Positions 1 through 9,360 of a DNA stretch of 64,000 nucleotides are shown in pieces. Positions within the stretch are counted from its first letter, which is position 1; each line of letters starts with the position of its first letter. Under the pieces are notes generated by a model that was not told where the DNA came from, did not search any database, and saw nothing but the letters and a program-made list of their open reading frames with translations. The translations under genes were made by a program, and so were the position numbers. The DNA is taken from the NCBI RefSeq assembly GCF_018638295.1, contig NZ_JABTTS010000011.1, positions 1 to 64,000 on the forward strand. The letters run 5' to 3'. This DNA is from Streptomyces sp. CHD11 (GTDB taxonomy: Bacteria; Actinomycetota; Actinomycetes; Streptomycetales; Streptomycetaceae).

Positions 1-26
1 GGGCCCGGCGGAAGACCGCCGGGCCC
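1..26 (-). terminator. Hairpin terminator after the MMPL gene
   Basis: A perfect 11-bp inverted repeat (1-11 with 16-26) encloses the 4-nt loop AAGA. It lies about 20 bp past the stop codon of the minus-strand MMPL gene. There is no clear U-tract, as is common for high-GC actinobacterial terminators. Confidence 0.7.
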
Positions 27-46
27 ACCCGTATCTGTCCAGCGGA

Positions 47-2302
47 TCACGCCGGTACGCGCTCGCTCTCGTCGTCCCGCGACCGCGGCGGCGCCTGCGC
101 CGCCGCTTCCGGCGACTCGTCGTGGGTCAGGTCCGGCATCCGGTCAAGCCACTTCGGCAGGTACCAGTTGCGCTCGCCGAGCAGGGCCATCACCGCCGGC
201 AGCAGCACACCCCGGATGATCGTGGCGTCGATCAGCACCGCCGCCGCCAGGCCGACGCCCATCTGCTTCATGGACTGCATGGACAGCGTCCCGAAGATGG
301 CGAACACGGCGACCATGATGACCGCGGCGCTGGTGACCACTCCGGCGGTGGTGACCACACCGTGCTGGATCGCGTCCCGTGTCGTACGGCCCCGCATCCG
401 GGCCTCGCGGATCCGGGAGACCACGAAGACGTGGTAGTCCATCGACAGACCGAAGAGGATCACGAACAGGAACAGCGGCAGCCAGGTGATGATCGCGCCG
501 ACCCCCTCCGCGCCGACCAGGGACGCGCCCCAGCCGTGCTGGAAGACCGCCACGAGGATGCCGTACGCGGCGCCCACCGACAGCAGGTTCAGCACGATCG
601 AGGTGATCGCGATGGTGACCGAGCGGAACGACAGCAGCATGAGCAGGAAGGCGAAGACCACCACGAAGAGGAAGACCGGCACCACGGAGCCGACCAGCTG
701 GTCGTTGAAGTCCTTGTTCCCGGCGACCTGCCCGGTGATGGGCGCCTCGACCCCCTCCACCTTGCCCAGCGTGGCGGGCCGTACCTCGTCGCGCAGCTTG
801 TCCAGGCTCTCGCCCGCCCTGTCCTGGTCGGAGCCGCCCACCAGCGGCACATGGACGAGGGCGACGTTCTGCCGGTCGTGCAGCGTGATCTCGACCGGGC
901 CGCGCGAGGCACCCGAATCGACCGCCTGCTCACGGAAGTCGGCGAGCGCGGCCTGCACCTCGGGCGCGCTGATGTCGTCCGCCCTGACGACCACCTCGGC
1001 CGGATCGGAGCCGCCCGGGAACGCCTCGTTGACGCGGTTGTACGTCTGCACGATCGGCAGCGAGTCGCCGAACTCCTGGTTCAGCGTGAGGTTCTCCGTC
1101 TTCATCCCGACCGCGGGAGCGGCCACGGCGAGCAGCGCGCCGGTCGCCACCACGGCGGCCAGGAGCGGCTTGGCGAGCACCCGCTTCAGTACGGCGGTCC
1201 AGAACCGGCTGTCGTTGCCACCGCTCGTGCGACGCTTGCGCAGGAACGGCAGACGGCCCTTGTCGACCCGCTCGCCCAGCAGCGAGAGGAGCGCGGGCAG
1301 GACGGTGACGGAGCCGACCATGGCGACCGCCACGACCATCAGCGAGGCCAGGCCCATCGCCTCGAACTCGGCGATCCCGGTGAACAGCATGCCGGCCATG
1401 GCCACGCACACCGTGACACCGGAGACGACGATCGCCCGGCCGCTGGTCGCCGAGGCGATCCGCAGCGCCGTCTGCGCGTCCCGTCCGGCCGCCCGCTCCT
1501 CGCGCTCGCGGCGCAGATAGAACAGGCAGTAGTCGACACCGACGGCCAGACCCACCAGCAGCATCACCGAGTTCGCGGTCTCGCTCATCGGCTGGAGGTG
1601 GCTGACCAGGCCCATCAGACCCAGCGTCGCCATGATCGCGGTGATCGCCAGCGCCACCGGCAGCAGCGCCGCCACCAGCGCGCCGAACGCGATCAGCAGG
1701 ATGCCGAGGGCCACCGGCACCGCGGAGTACTCGGCCTTCTTGAAGTCGTCGCCGAACGCGTCGTCGAACGTCTTCGTGATGCTGGCGCCGCCGATCTCCT
1801 CGATCCGCAGCGACTCGTGGTCCCGCTGGACCTCCGCGACGGCGTCGAGCACCGGCTCGACCCGCTCACCCGCGGTGGCCGAGTCGCCGCGCATGTCGAA
1901 CTGGATCAGCGCGCTGCGCCCGTCCTCGGAGATGGTGTCGCTCTCGTACGGCGAGGTCACGTTCGTGATCTCGCCGGTCTTCTCCACCGCCGTGACGACC
2001 GCCGTGACCGCCGACCGGAACTCCTGGTCCGTGGCGGTCAGGCCCCCGTCCTTCGCCTGGACGAGTACGGTCTCGCCGGCCGGGTCCTCGATGCCGGCCT
2101 CCTCGACGATGTGGGCGGCGGCGTTGGTCTCCCCCTTGAGCTGGTCGCTGTCGCCGACATCGACCCGGCCGGCGGCCGAACCGAGTCCCATCGCCAGAAC
2201 GACGAACAGCATCCAGATTCCGACGGCCGCCCATCGGTGCCGGGCGCTCCAGCCACCCGCCCGGGCGGCCAGGCCCCGGACCCGCGTATCTCCGTTCCCC
2301 AT
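47..2302 (-). CDS. MMPL/RND family transporter
   Basis: A 751-residue inner-membrane protein of the MMPL (mycobacterial membrane protein large-like) family, a branch of the RND superfamily that uses the proton gradient to export lipids or drugs. The sequence shows the duplicated layout: an N-terminal transmembrane helix, a first extracytoplasmic loop (about residues 50-185), a block of helices, a second loop (about 400-535) and a second helix block. A Gly-Asp-Tyr in a helix of each half (VGVDYCLF and GLSMDYHVF contexts) fits the proton relay. The ATG at 2302 is followed by a basic N-terminus. Such genes often sit beside a TetR repressor; none is next to this one. The substrate cannot be told from sequence. 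Confidence 0.93.
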   Translation of the reverse strand: MGNGDTRVRGLAARAGGWSARHRWAAVGIWMLFVVLAMGLGSAAGRVDVGDSDQLKGETNAAAHIVEEAGIEDPAGETVLVQAKDGGLTATDQEFRSAVTAVVTAVEKTGEITNVTSPYESDTISEDGRSALIQFDMRGDSATAGERVEPVLDAVAEVQRDHESLRIEEIGGASITKTFDDAFGDDFKKAEYSAVPVALGILLIAFGALVAALLPVALAITAIMATLGLMGLVSHLQPMSETANSVMLLVGLAVGVDYCLFYLRREREERAAGRDAQTALRIASATSGRAIVVSGVTVCVAMAGMLFTGIAEFEAMGLASLMVVAVAMVGSVTVLPALLSLLGERVDKGRLPFLRKRRTSGGNDSRFWTAVLKRVLAKPLLAAVVATGALLAVAAPAVGMKTENLTLNQEFGDSLPIVQTYNRVNEAFPGGSDPAEVVVRADDISAPEVQAALADFREQAVDSGASRGPVEITLHDRQNVALVHVPLVGGSDQDRAGESLDKLRDEVRPATLGKVEGVEAPITGQVAGNKDFNDQLVGSVVPVFLFVVVFAFLLMLLSFRSVTIAITSIVLNLLSVGAAYGILVAVFQHGWGASLVGAEGVGAIITWLPLFLFVILFGLSMDYHVFVVSRIREARMRGRTTRDAIQHGVVTTAGVVTSAAVIMVAVFAIFGTLSMQSMKQMGVGLAAAVLIDATIIRGVLLPAVMALLGERNWYLPKWLDRMPDLTHDESPEAAAQAPPRSRDDESERVPA

Positions 2303-2675
2303 GACGGGCTCGCTCCCTCGTGTGCGGCAGCGACCCCTGCCGCCACCTTCCGCTCTCGAAGGTATGGCCCGGACAAGCGGGTCTCGTCGTGCTGGCCGGT
2401 GAAGCTTCGGAGGCCGGAGTCATCCCATCGGCGTTCCGTCCCTCCGCACTGGGGAGGACGGCGGTCCCCTACACGTATCCGGGCGTATAAGGGGCGACGG
2501 TCAGGGCGCGGGGTGCCGCCACCGGTTTCACAACCTTGTTGAATAAGTCACAGGTGCGGGGAGCGGTTGATCCGGGCCGCGTCGTTCCGCCAGAGTTTCG
2601 CGCAGTCCGCCGTGCGCGGGCCCGGCTGTCGTGCCCACCCCCACGGGGCACGACAGCCGTCCTAGGGTGTGCGGC
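2303..2675. other. Divergent intergenic region
   Basis: This 373-bp stretch separates the minus-strand MMPL gene from the plus-strand DUF1697 gene and must hold both promoters. A relatively AT-rich patch near 2529-2550 is the likeliest promoter region. I see no convincing regulator box or small gene. Confidence 0.4.
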
Positions 2676-3224
2676 ATGGCGACGAGATACGCGGCGCTGC
2701 TGCGCGGGATCAACGTGGGCGGCAGCAGGAAAGTCCCGATGGCCGAACTGCGCACGCTCATGGAGGACTTGGGGTATGAGGGCGTACGCACCCATCTGCA
2801 GAGCGGCCAGGCGGTGTTCACTCCCGACCACGGCGACGAGGAGTCACTGGCCGCGGAGCTCTCCGCGGCGATCGAAGCGCACTTCGGCTTCGCCGTGGAC
2901 GTGATCGTGCGCGACCACGCCTACCTGAAGGCTGTCGTCGAGGCCTGCCCGTACCCGGCCGGCGAGCTGGAGCCCAGGCAGCTCCACGTCACCTACTTCT
3001 CCGCACCCGTCACTCCCGACCGCTTCTCCGGCATCGACCAGGTGGCCCACCGGCCCGAGGAGTTCCGCCTCGGTGACCGTGCCCTCTACCTGTACGCCCC
3101 GAACGGGCTGGGCCGCTCCGGACTCGCCGAGCAGTTGTCCAGGCCTCGCGTCACCAAGGACGTCGTCGTCACCACCCGCAACTGGAACACGGTGACGAAA
3201 CTCGTGGAACTCACGGGGGACTGA
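2676..3224 (+). CDS. DUF1697 domain-containing protein
   Basis: A 182-residue soluble protein of the DUF1697 family (function unknown). The family signature is at the very N-terminus, ATRYAALLRGINVGG, followed by the conserved K-x-P-M-x-x-L-R and the TxLQSGN-like segment (here THLQSGQAVF). That signature fixes the start at the ATG at 2676; an upstream GTG would add 15 residues that the family lacks. The C-terminus holds the usual TTRNWNTVTKLxEL motif. It is a single-gene unit that converges on the chelatase gene. Domain membership is certain; no biochemical role is assigned. Confidence 0.9.
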   Translation: MATRYAALLRGINVGGSRKVPMAELRTLMEDLGYEGVRTHLQSGQAVFTPDHGDEESLAAELSAAIEAHFGFAVDVIVRDHAYLKAVVEACPYPAGELEPRQLHVTYFSAPVTPDRFSGIDQVAHRPEEFRLGDRALYLYAPNGLGRSGLAEQLSRPRVTKDVVVTTRNWNTVTKLVELTGD

Positions 3225-3306
3225 GGCTTGCGGACGGCGCACCTGTCAACGCATGCACTCCTGCCCGTCCGTCCGTCCGCCCGCCGTCACCCGTCGAGCG
3301 CACGCG

Positions 3307-4044
3307 TCAGGCGCCGACCGCCGTGAGCAGGGGCACCCGCGCCTCGTCGTACCGCTGCAGCAGCACCCGCGCCACCTCCGGCGCCGGACCGAGCACATCG
3401 GCCAGGACCTCCGCCTCCGCCGCGCCGAGGGCGATCCGGTCCGGCAGGCGGCCGGGAGCCAGGACATACGGCGCGACGGCGACGCGAGCGCAGCCGAGGG
3501 CGCGCAGCTCGCGGACCGCCTGCTCGGTGCGGGGGAGGGATGCGGAGGCGAACGCAGGCCGCACGGCGCACCAACCGGTGTGCCGCCACTCCCGCGCGAT
3601 TTCTGCGATCACTGCGATCGCCTCCGGGTCGGAGGACCCCGCCGAGGCCAGCACGACCCCGGTCGAGGACTTGTCGGCGGGCGTGAGGCCCGCCTCGTAC
3701 AGCCGGCGCTCCAGGGCCGAGAGCAGCAGCGGGGACGGGCCGAGCACCCCGGCCTGCCGGATCCGCAGCCGCGGAGGGGCCTGTGCCAGCACCGCCGGGA
3801 TGTCCGACTTGGCGTGGAAGGCGCGGGTCAGCAGCAGCGGAAGGGCCACCACGTCACGGACTCCTTCCGCGTCCAGGGACTCCAGCACCCCATTCACCGA
3901 GGGAAGGGTGAAGTCCAGGAACCCGGTCTCCACCCGCAGCCCCGGCCGCAGCGACCGCACCCGCCGCACCAGGTCGTGCACGGTCGCGGCGTGCCGCGGA
4001 TCGCGGCTGCCGTGGGCGATGACGAGAAGTACCGGACGACGCAT
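3307..4044 (-). CDS. Sirohydrochlorin chelatase-like protein (CbiX family)
   Basis: A 245-residue protein of the CbiX/SirB class II chelatase family, which inserts Fe2+ or Co2+ into sirohydrochlorin. Two CbiX half-domains occur in tandem. The metal-binding His of the first half is in AHGSRDPR near residue 10, and a second conserved His is in RAFHAKSDIP near residue 90. It starts at ATG 4044, 8 bp after the sulfonate permease stop, and is the last gene of the sulfur operon. A ferrochelatase for siroheme fits, because the first gene of the operon encodes a siroheme enzyme. The link is inferred from context; cobalt specificity is possible. Confidence 0.85.
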   Translation of the reverse strand: MRRPVLLVIAHGSRDPRHAATVHDLVRRVRSLRPGLRVETGFLDFTLPSVNGVLESLDAEGVRDVVALPLLLTRAFHAKSDIPAVLAQAPPRLRIRQAGVLGPSPLLLSALERRLYEAGLTPADKSSTGVVLASAGSSDPEAIAVIAEIAREWRHTGWCAVRPAFASASLPRTEQAVRELRALGCARVAVAPYVLAPGRLPDRIALGAAEAEVLADVLGPAPEVARVLLQRYDEARVPLLTAVGA

Positions 4045-4052
4045 GAGGTGCC

Positions 4053-4949
4053 TCAGCTCTTCACCAGCAGGCCGCGGCTGCGGAGCACCCAGCGTTCCAG
4101 GGGGCTGAAGATGAGCAGGTCGATGGCGATGCCGACGGTCAGGATGAGCAGGATGGCTTCGAAGACCATGGCCATGTCGCTGGCGTTGCGGCCGTTCTCC
4201 AGGAGTTGTCCGAGGCCGATGCCGAGGTCGGGGAAGGAGGCGATGATCTCGGCGGCCATGAGGGAGCGCCAGGAGAAGGCCCAGCCCTGTTTGAGGCCGG
4301 CGACGTAGCCGGGGAGCGCGGCGGGCAGGACGATGTGCCAGGTGCCCTTGAGTCCGGTCGCGCCGAGGGTGCGGCCGGCGCGCAGGAACAGCGGGGGTAC
4401 CTGGGAGACGCCGGAGACCAGGCCGTTGGCGATGGAGGGGACGGCGCCGAGGAGGATGACGGCGTACATCATGGAGTTGTTCAGGCCCAGCCAGATCACC
4501 GCGGGCGGTACCCATGCCACCGAGGGCAGGGACTGCAGGCCGGACAGGATCGGGCCGATCGCGGCGCGGATCACCTTCACCCGTGCGACCAGCAGCCCCA
4601 GTGGGGTGCCGATCAGCAGGGCGAAGAAGAAGCCGAGCAGGCCGCGCGAGACGCTGGTCCAGATGTAGCCGAGCAACTCGCCCTGCAGCCAGGCCTGGTG
4701 GAGGACGTCCCACACCGCACCGGGCGAGGGCAGCTTGGTCGGATCGTCGACGATCTCGAAGGAGACCAGGGCCTGCCACACCGCCAGCACCAGCGCGACG
4801 GCGACGAACGGCGGCAGGACCTTCTCCCTCAAGGTCTGCCGCAGCGGCCGGCGGCCGGTGTGCACCGTCTCCAGGGCGTCGAGGCCCGCCTCCAGACCGG
4901 CGAGGTCGCCCCCGTCGCTGTCCTTGGCGGTCGTCTCAGTGCTGGCCAT
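4053..4949 (-). CDS. ssuC: Sulfonate ABC transporter permease (SsuC-like)
   Basis: A 298-residue integral membrane protein of the BPD_transp_1 family. A hydrophilic N-terminal tail of about 50 residues precedes about six transmembrane helices. The EAA-loop region is around residues 190-220 (TLGATGLKGTWHIVLPAALP), where the ATPase docks. I chose the ATG at 4949 because it gives a short acidic N-terminus and a 14-bp overlap with the upstream ATPase gene; an ATG at 4967 is also possible. With the adjacent ATPase and binding protein it forms an importer for aliphatic sulfonates or taurine. Specificity is inferred from the Cys operon context and from the NrtA/SsuA-type binding protein. Confidence 0.88.
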   Translation of the reverse strand: MASTETTAKDSDGGDLAGLEAGLDALETVHTGRRPLRQTLREKVLPPFVAVALVLAVWQALVSFEIVDDPTKLPSPGAVWDVLHQAWLQGELLGYIWTSVSRGLLGFFFALLIGTPLGLLVARVKVIRAAIGPILSGLQSLPSVAWVPPAVIWLGLNNSMMYAVILLGAVPSIANGLVSGVSQVPPLFLRAGRTLGATGLKGTWHIVLPAALPGYVAGLKQGWAFSWRSLMAAEIIASFPDLGIGLGQLLENGRNASDMAMVFEAILLILTVGIAIDLLIFSPLERWVLRSRGLLVKS

Positions 4950-5724
4950 GACGGCGGATCTCCCCACGGAGTTCTTCGGTGATCTCTACGGACAGCTCCG
5001 CCACGGCGGTGTCCTCGATGCGGCGCGGATGCGGGATGCCGACCGTCCACTGACGGGCGATCCGGCCCGGACGGGAGGACAGCAGCACCACCCGCTGTGC
5101 CAGCCGGACCGCCTCGCGCACGTTGTGCGTCACGAACAGCACCGACAGGTGCGTCTCGCGCCAGATGCGGGTCAGTTCGTCGTGCAGCACGTCGCGTGTG
5201 ATGGCGTCCAGGGCCGCGAACGGCTCGTCCATCAGCAGCAGGTTGCTCTCCTGGGCGAGCGCGCGGGCCAGCGCGACCCGCTGGCGCATACCGCCGGACA
5301 GCTCGTGCACCCGCTTGCCGTACGCGCCCTTCAGCCGGACGAGCTCCAGCAGCTCCTCGGTCCGCCCTCGCCGCTCGCCCTTCGGCACGCCCCGCAGTTT
5401 CAGCGCGAGTTCGATGTTCTTGCCCGCGGTCAGCCACGGGAAGAGGGCGTGCTCCTGGAACATCAGGGCGGGGCGGCCGTCCGTGGTGATCGTGCCGGTG
5501 CTGGGCTTGTCGAGGCCCGCGACCAGGTTCAGCAGTGTCGATTTGCCGCAGCCGGAGGCACCCAGGAGGGTGACGAACTCACCGGGTGCGACATCGAGGG
5601 TGATGTCGTCCAGCACGAGCTGCTGTCCGGCCGGGCCTGCGAACGACTTCGAGACATGCCCGATCCGGGCGGCGTGGGTGGCCGCCTCGGTGCCGTCGGC
5701 GGCCTTGGCGAGAGTCGTGGCCAT
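4936..5724 (-). CDS. ssuB: Sulfonate ABC transporter ATP-binding protein (SsuB-like)
   Basis: A 262-residue cytoplasmic ABC ATPase. Walker A is GASGCGKSTL (around residue 55), the signature is LSGGMRQRVALARALA, and Walker B is LLLMDEPFAALD, with the switch His in VLFVTHNVREAV. This layout matches the nitrate/sulfonate/taurine (SsuB/TauB) subfamily. The ATG at 5724 is preferred over a GTG at 5733 because the AGGAGG ribosome site lies 8 nt ahead of it, while it would overlap the GTG. The gene lies between its binding protein and permease, and overlaps the permease start. Confidence 0.92.
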   Translation of the reverse strand: MATTLAKAADGTEAATHAARIGHVSKSFAGPAGQQLVLDDITLDVAPGEFVTLLGASGCGKSTLLNLVAGLDKPSTGTITTDGRPALMFQEHALFPWLTAGKNIELALKLRGVPKGERRGRTEELLELVRLKGAYGKRVHELSGGMRQRVALARALAQESNLLLMDEPFAALDAITRDVLHDELTRIWRETHLSVLFVTHNVREAVRLAQRVVLLSSRPGRIARQWTVGIPHPRRIEDTAVAELSVEITEELRGEIRRHGQH

Positions 5725-5760
5725 GGTCGTCACCTCCTGGGAACTCTTCGTGATCCGGAC

Positions 5761-6864
5761 TCAGCCGACGCCGAGGCCGGCGTCGTCGACGGCGGGCTCA
5801 CCGGCGGCCTCGAGGACCTTGTTGAGCAGGGTGAGGTCGTAGATACCGTCGAGGTCGGGCTCTTCCAGCAGGCCCGCCTTGACGGCGTGTTCGGCCTGGA
5901 CGTCGAGCGTCGACGCCAGGGGGTCGTCGGTGAACCGGATCGACTTCCACGCCGGGTCGAGTTCCTCGGCCGGCAGTGCCTTGCCGGAGTCGGCCTCCAG
6001 CTGCTTGTTGGCGGCCGCCTTCGCCTCCTCCGGGTGGGCGTTGATCCACTGGTTGGCCTCGACGGACGCCTTCAACACCGCCTCGACCGCCTTCGGATGC
6101 TCCTCGAGGAACTGTTGGCGCACGATGATGTTCGTGATCACGAACTTCTCGTCCGGCCACAGGGAGGCCTCGTCCAGCAGCACCTTGCCGCCCTGCGAGA
6201 CCAGCTTCGACGCGGTCGGCTCCGGCACCCAGGCACCGTCGACCGATCCGGCCCTGAAGGCGTCGGGGGTGACCTTGTTGGCGCTGCGGACCACCGTGAC
6301 GTCGCCCGTGCCGCTCTGGGCGTCGACCTTCCAGCCCTGCTCGGCCGCCCAGTTGAGGAACGCGACGTCCTGGGTGTTGCCGAGCTGCGGGGTCGCGATC
6401 CGCTTGCCCCTGACGTCCTTCAGCGACTTCACCTTGTCCGGGTTCACCACCAGGCTCACCCCGCCGGACGCCGAACCGCCGATGATCCGCAGGTTCTTGC
6501 CGCCGGACTTGGCGTAGCCGTTCACGGACGGGGAGGGGCCGATGAAGCCGATGTCGATGGAGCCGGAGTTCAGCGCCTCGATCTCCGACGGACCCGCGTT
6601 GAAGACGGCGTACTTCGCCTCCGTGCCGCCCAGTTCCTTCTGGAAGAGGCCCGTCTGCTTGCCCACCAGGGCGGTGCCGTGGGTGAGGTTGCCGAAGTAG
6701 CCGATCCGGACGGAGTCGAGTCCGTCGATCTTCTTCGCTCCGGCGGCGACCTTCACGGAGTCGTCGTCCTTCGCCTCGGACCCGTAGCCGCAGGCGGCCA
6801 GGGTGAGCAGCGGTAGCGCGGCCATCACCGCGAGGATGCGGCGCAGGGCGGTTGTGGCAGGCAC
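5761..6864 (-). CDS. ssuA: Sulfonate ABC transporter substrate-binding lipoprotein (SsuA-like)
   Basis: A 367-residue extracytoplasmic binding protein with an N-terminal signal peptide and lipobox (LLTLAACG), so it is anchored to the outer face of the membrane. The body fits the periplasmic-binding NrtA/SsuA/TauA type II fold (VRIGYFGNLTHGTALVGKQTGLF near the start). I chose the GTG at 6864 because GAGG lies about 10 nt upstream and the signal peptide then starts naturally; a GTG at 6897 would add 11 residues. It sits 224 bp downstream of cysN and 36 bp upstream of the ATPase start, so it may have its own promoter. Confidence 0.88.
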   Translation of the reverse strand: MPATTALRRILAVMAALPLLTLAACGYGSEAKDDDSVKVAAGAKKIDGLDSVRIGYFGNLTHGTALVGKQTGLFQKELGGTEAKYAVFNAGPSEIEALNSGSIDIGFIGPSPSVNGYAKSGGKNLRIIGGSASGGVSLVVNPDKVKSLKDVRGKRIATPQLGNTQDVAFLNWAAEQGWKVDAQSGTGDVTVVRSANKVTPDAFRAGSVDGAWVPEPTASKLVSQGGKVLLDEASLWPDEKFVITNIIVRQQFLEEHPKAVEAVLKASVEANQWINAHPEEAKAAANKQLEADSGKALPAEELDPAWKSIRFTDDPLASTLDVQAEHAVKAGLLEEPDLDGIYDLTLLNKVLEAAGEPAVDDAGLGVG

Positions 6865-7087
6865 GGGAGGTGTTCCTCTCGGAGGCCCGGCGGTCACGTC
6901 CGGTCAGATCGTGGCCGGGAGGTCGGCGGGTTTTCGTCTACGGCGGCGGGGGGTGAGGGCGCGCGAGCGGTGCGCGTACGTCATCGCACACATCGGCCCA
7001 CCCCGCCCGTCCCGCTGCCGAGGGCCCCGCTGCCGACGCGGCCGCCCTCCTTCGCGAACGTGGAGTAGATATCGGGGGAGTTCATGC

Positions 7088-8422
7088 TCAGAAGTCCCAT
7101 CCGTCGTCCTCTGCCTCGTCCTTGACCGGTTCGGGTGCGGCGAAGGATTCGCCGGCCATGCCGGCGGTGAGGGTGGTGCCGTCGTCGGGGTCGATGAGGA
7201 TGAAGGATCCGGTGCGGCGTGAGTCGGCGTAGGAGTCGGCGGGGAGGGGTTCGGCGGTGCGGATCTTGACCCGGCCGATGTCGTTGGCGGTCAGCCGGCC
7301 GGGGTGGGGGTGCAGGGAGAGGTCGGCGAGGGTGAGGCGGGAGGGGATGTCCTTCACGAGGGCTTTGACGGTGCGGGTGCCGTGTTTGAGCAGGACCCGG
7401 TGGCCGATGGTGAGGGGGGCGTCGGCGACGTGGCAGACGGTGGCTTCGATGTCCTGGGTGGTGGTGGGTGCGTCCTGGGTGGGGACGATGAGGTCGCCGC
7501 GGGAGATGTCGATGTCGTCGGCGAGCAGGAGGGTCACCGATTGCAGTGTCCAGGCCGCTTCGACGGGCCGGCCGAGCAGGTCGATGCCGGTGACCGTGGT
7601 CGTCCGTCCGGAGGGCAGGACGGTGACGTCGTCGCCGATGCGGAAGGTGCCGGCGGCGATCTGGCCGGCGTAGCCGCGGTAGTCGGGGTGTTCGGCGCTC
7701 TGCGGGCGGATGACGTACTGCACGGGCAGCCGGGCGTGGCAGTGTGCGAGGTCGTGGCTGACCGGGACGGTCTCGAGGTGTTCCAGGACGGTGGGGCCGC
7801 CGTACCAGTCCATGTGCGCGGAGGGTTCGACGACGTTGTCGCCGGCGAGGGCGGAGATGGGGATGGCGGTGACCTCGGGGATGCCGAGTTCGGTGGCGTA
7901 GGCGGTGAATTCCTCGGCGATGGCGGCGAAGACGGGCTCGTGGTAGTCGACGAGGTCCATCTTGTTGACGGCGAGGACGACGTGGGGGACGCGCAGCAGG
8001 GCGGCGATGGCGGCGTGCCGGCGGGTCTGTTCGACGACGCCGTTGCGGGCGTCGACGAGGATCACGGTCAGTTCGGCGGTGGAGGCGCCGGTGACCATGT
8101 TCCGCGTGTACTGCACATGGCCGGGGGTGTCGGCGAGGATGAAGCGGCGCCGGGGGGTGGCGAAGTAGCGGTAGGCGACGTCGATGGTGATGCCCTGTTC
8201 GCGTTCGGCGCGCAGGCCGTCGGTGAGCAGCGCGAGGTCGGGGACGTCCTGGCCCCGGGAGGCGGAGGCGCGTTCCACGGCCTCCAGCTGGTCGGTCAGG
8301 ACCGACTTGGAGTCGTGCAGCAGCCGGCCCACCAGGGTGGACTTGCCGTCGTCGACCGAACCGGCGGTCGCGAACCGCAGCAGCGTGGTGGCCGCGAGTT
8401 CCTCGGTGGTGATGGTGCTCAT
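7088..8422 (-). CDS. cysN: Sulfate adenylyltransferase subunit 1 (GTPase CysN)
   Basis: The 444-residue GTPase subunit of ATP sulfurylase, which couples GTP hydrolysis to formation of adenosine 5'-phosphosulfate (APS) from sulfate and ATP by CysD. The EF-Tu-like motifs are present: P-loop GSVDDGKST near residue 20, DTPGH near 100 and NKMD near 155, followed by two beta-barrel domains. The length is that of CysN alone, without a fused APS kinase; a separate cysC is in the same operon. It starts at ATG 8422, 2 bp after the cysD stop. Confidence 0.97.
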   Translation of the reverse strand: MSTITTEELAATTLLRFATAGSVDDGKSTLVGRLLHDSKSVLTDQLEAVERASASRGQDVPDLALLTDGLRAEREQGITIDVAYRYFATPRRRFILADTPGHVQYTRNMVTGASTAELTVILVDARNGVVEQTRRHAAIAALLRVPHVVLAVNKMDLVDYHEPVFAAIAEEFTAYATELGIPEVTAIPISALAGDNVVEPSAHMDWYGGPTVLEHLETVPVSHDLAHCHARLPVQYVIRPQSAEHPDYRGYAGQIAAGTFRIGDDVTVLPSGRTTTVTGIDLLGRPVEAAWTLQSVTLLLADDIDISRGDLIVPTQDAPTTTQDIEATVCHVADAPLTIGHRVLLKHGTRTVKALVKDIPSRLTLADLSLHPHPGRLTANDIGRVKIRTAEPLPADSYADSRRTGSFILIDPDDGTTLTAGMAGESFAAPEPVKDEAEDDGWDF

Positions 8423-8424
8423 GG

Positions 8425-9360
8425 CTAGAAGTACCCCTCGCGCTTGCGGTCTTCCATCGCGGCCTCGGACATCCGGTCGTCGGCGCGGGTGGCACCGCGT
8501 TCGGTGAGCCGGGAGGCGGCGATCTCGGTGATCACCTTCTCGATGGTGTCGGCGTCGGAGTCGACCGCGCCGGTGCAGGACATGTCACCGACGGTGCGGT
8601 AGCGCACCCGCCGCTTCTCGACGCTCTCGCCGTCCCTGGGGCCGCCCCACTCACCGGCGGTCAGCCACATGCCACCGCGGGCGAACACCTCACGCTCGTG
8701 GGCGTAGTAGATCCGGGGCAGTTCGATGTTCTCGCGGGCGATGTACTGCCACACGTCCAGCTCGGTCCAGTTCGACAGCGGGAACACACGGACGTGTTCA
8801 CCGGGGGCGTGCCGGCCGTTGTAGAGGTTCCACAGCTCGGGGCGCTGGCGGCGCGGGTCCCACTGGGAGAACTCGTCCCGCAGCGAGAACACCCGCTCCT
8901 TCGCCCGCGCCTTCTCCTCGTCCCGCCGCCCGCCGCCGAACACGGCGTCGAACCCCTCGCTCTGGATCTTCTCGGTGAGCGGCACGGTCTGCAGCGGGTT
9001 ACGGGTGCCGTCCGGGCGCTCCCGGAGCTCCCCGCGGTCGATGTAGTCCTGCACGGAGGCGACATGCAGCCGCAGCCCGTGCCGGGCGACGGTGCGGTCC
9101 CGGTAGGCGAGGACCTCGGGGAAGTTGTGCCCGGTGTCCACGTGCAGCAGCGAGAACGGCACCGGCGCGGGCGTGAACGCCTTCAGCGCCAGGTGCAGCA
9201 TCAGGATGGAGTCCTTGCCGCCGGAGAACAGGATCACCGGCTTCTCGAACTCACCCGCCACCTCACGGAAGATGTGCACCGCCTCGGACTCCAGGGCGTC
9301 CAGGTGGGAGAGGGCGTACGGGCTGGCCGTGCCCTCCTCGGCAGTGGCGACGGTTGTCAT
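8425..9360 (-). CDS. cysD: Sulfate adenylyltransferase subunit 2 (CysD)
   Basis: A 311-residue catalytic subunit of ATP sulfurylase of the PP-loop (PAPS reductase-like) family. The nucleotide motif SGGKDSILMLHLALKAF is near residue 47. Conserved C-terminal segments include LSNWTELDVWQYI and RYRTVGDMSCTGAVDS. It forms a heterodimer with CysN. The start codon at 9360 overlaps the cysC stop by 4 bp (ATGA), so the two are probably translationally coupled. Confidence 0.97.
   Translation of the reverse strand: MTTVATAEEGTASPYALSHLDALESEAVHIFREVAGEFEKPVILFSGGKDSILMLHLALKAFTPAPVPFSLLHVDTGHNFPEVLAYRDRTVARHGLRLHVASVQDYIDRGELRERPDGTRNPLQTVPLTEKIQSEGFDAVFGGGRRDEEKARAKERVFSLRDEFSQWDPRRQRPELWNLYNGRHAPGEHVRVFPLSNWTELDVWQYIARENIELPRIYYAHEREVFARGGMWLTAGEWGGPRDGESVEKRRVRYRTVGDMSCTGAVDSDADTIEKVITEIAASRLTERGATRADDRMSEAAMEDRKREGYF

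Noticed and set aside
122..2542. An 806-codon plus-strand frame opposite the MMPL gene
   Set aside because: It is Arg/His/Gln-rich and low in complexity, typical of antisense frames in high-GC DNA, while the minus strand encodes a clear MMPL protein.
3246..3300. Short CGTC-type repeats between the DUF1697 and chelatase genes
   Set aside because: Only three imperfect units occur, which is expected by chance at this GC content.
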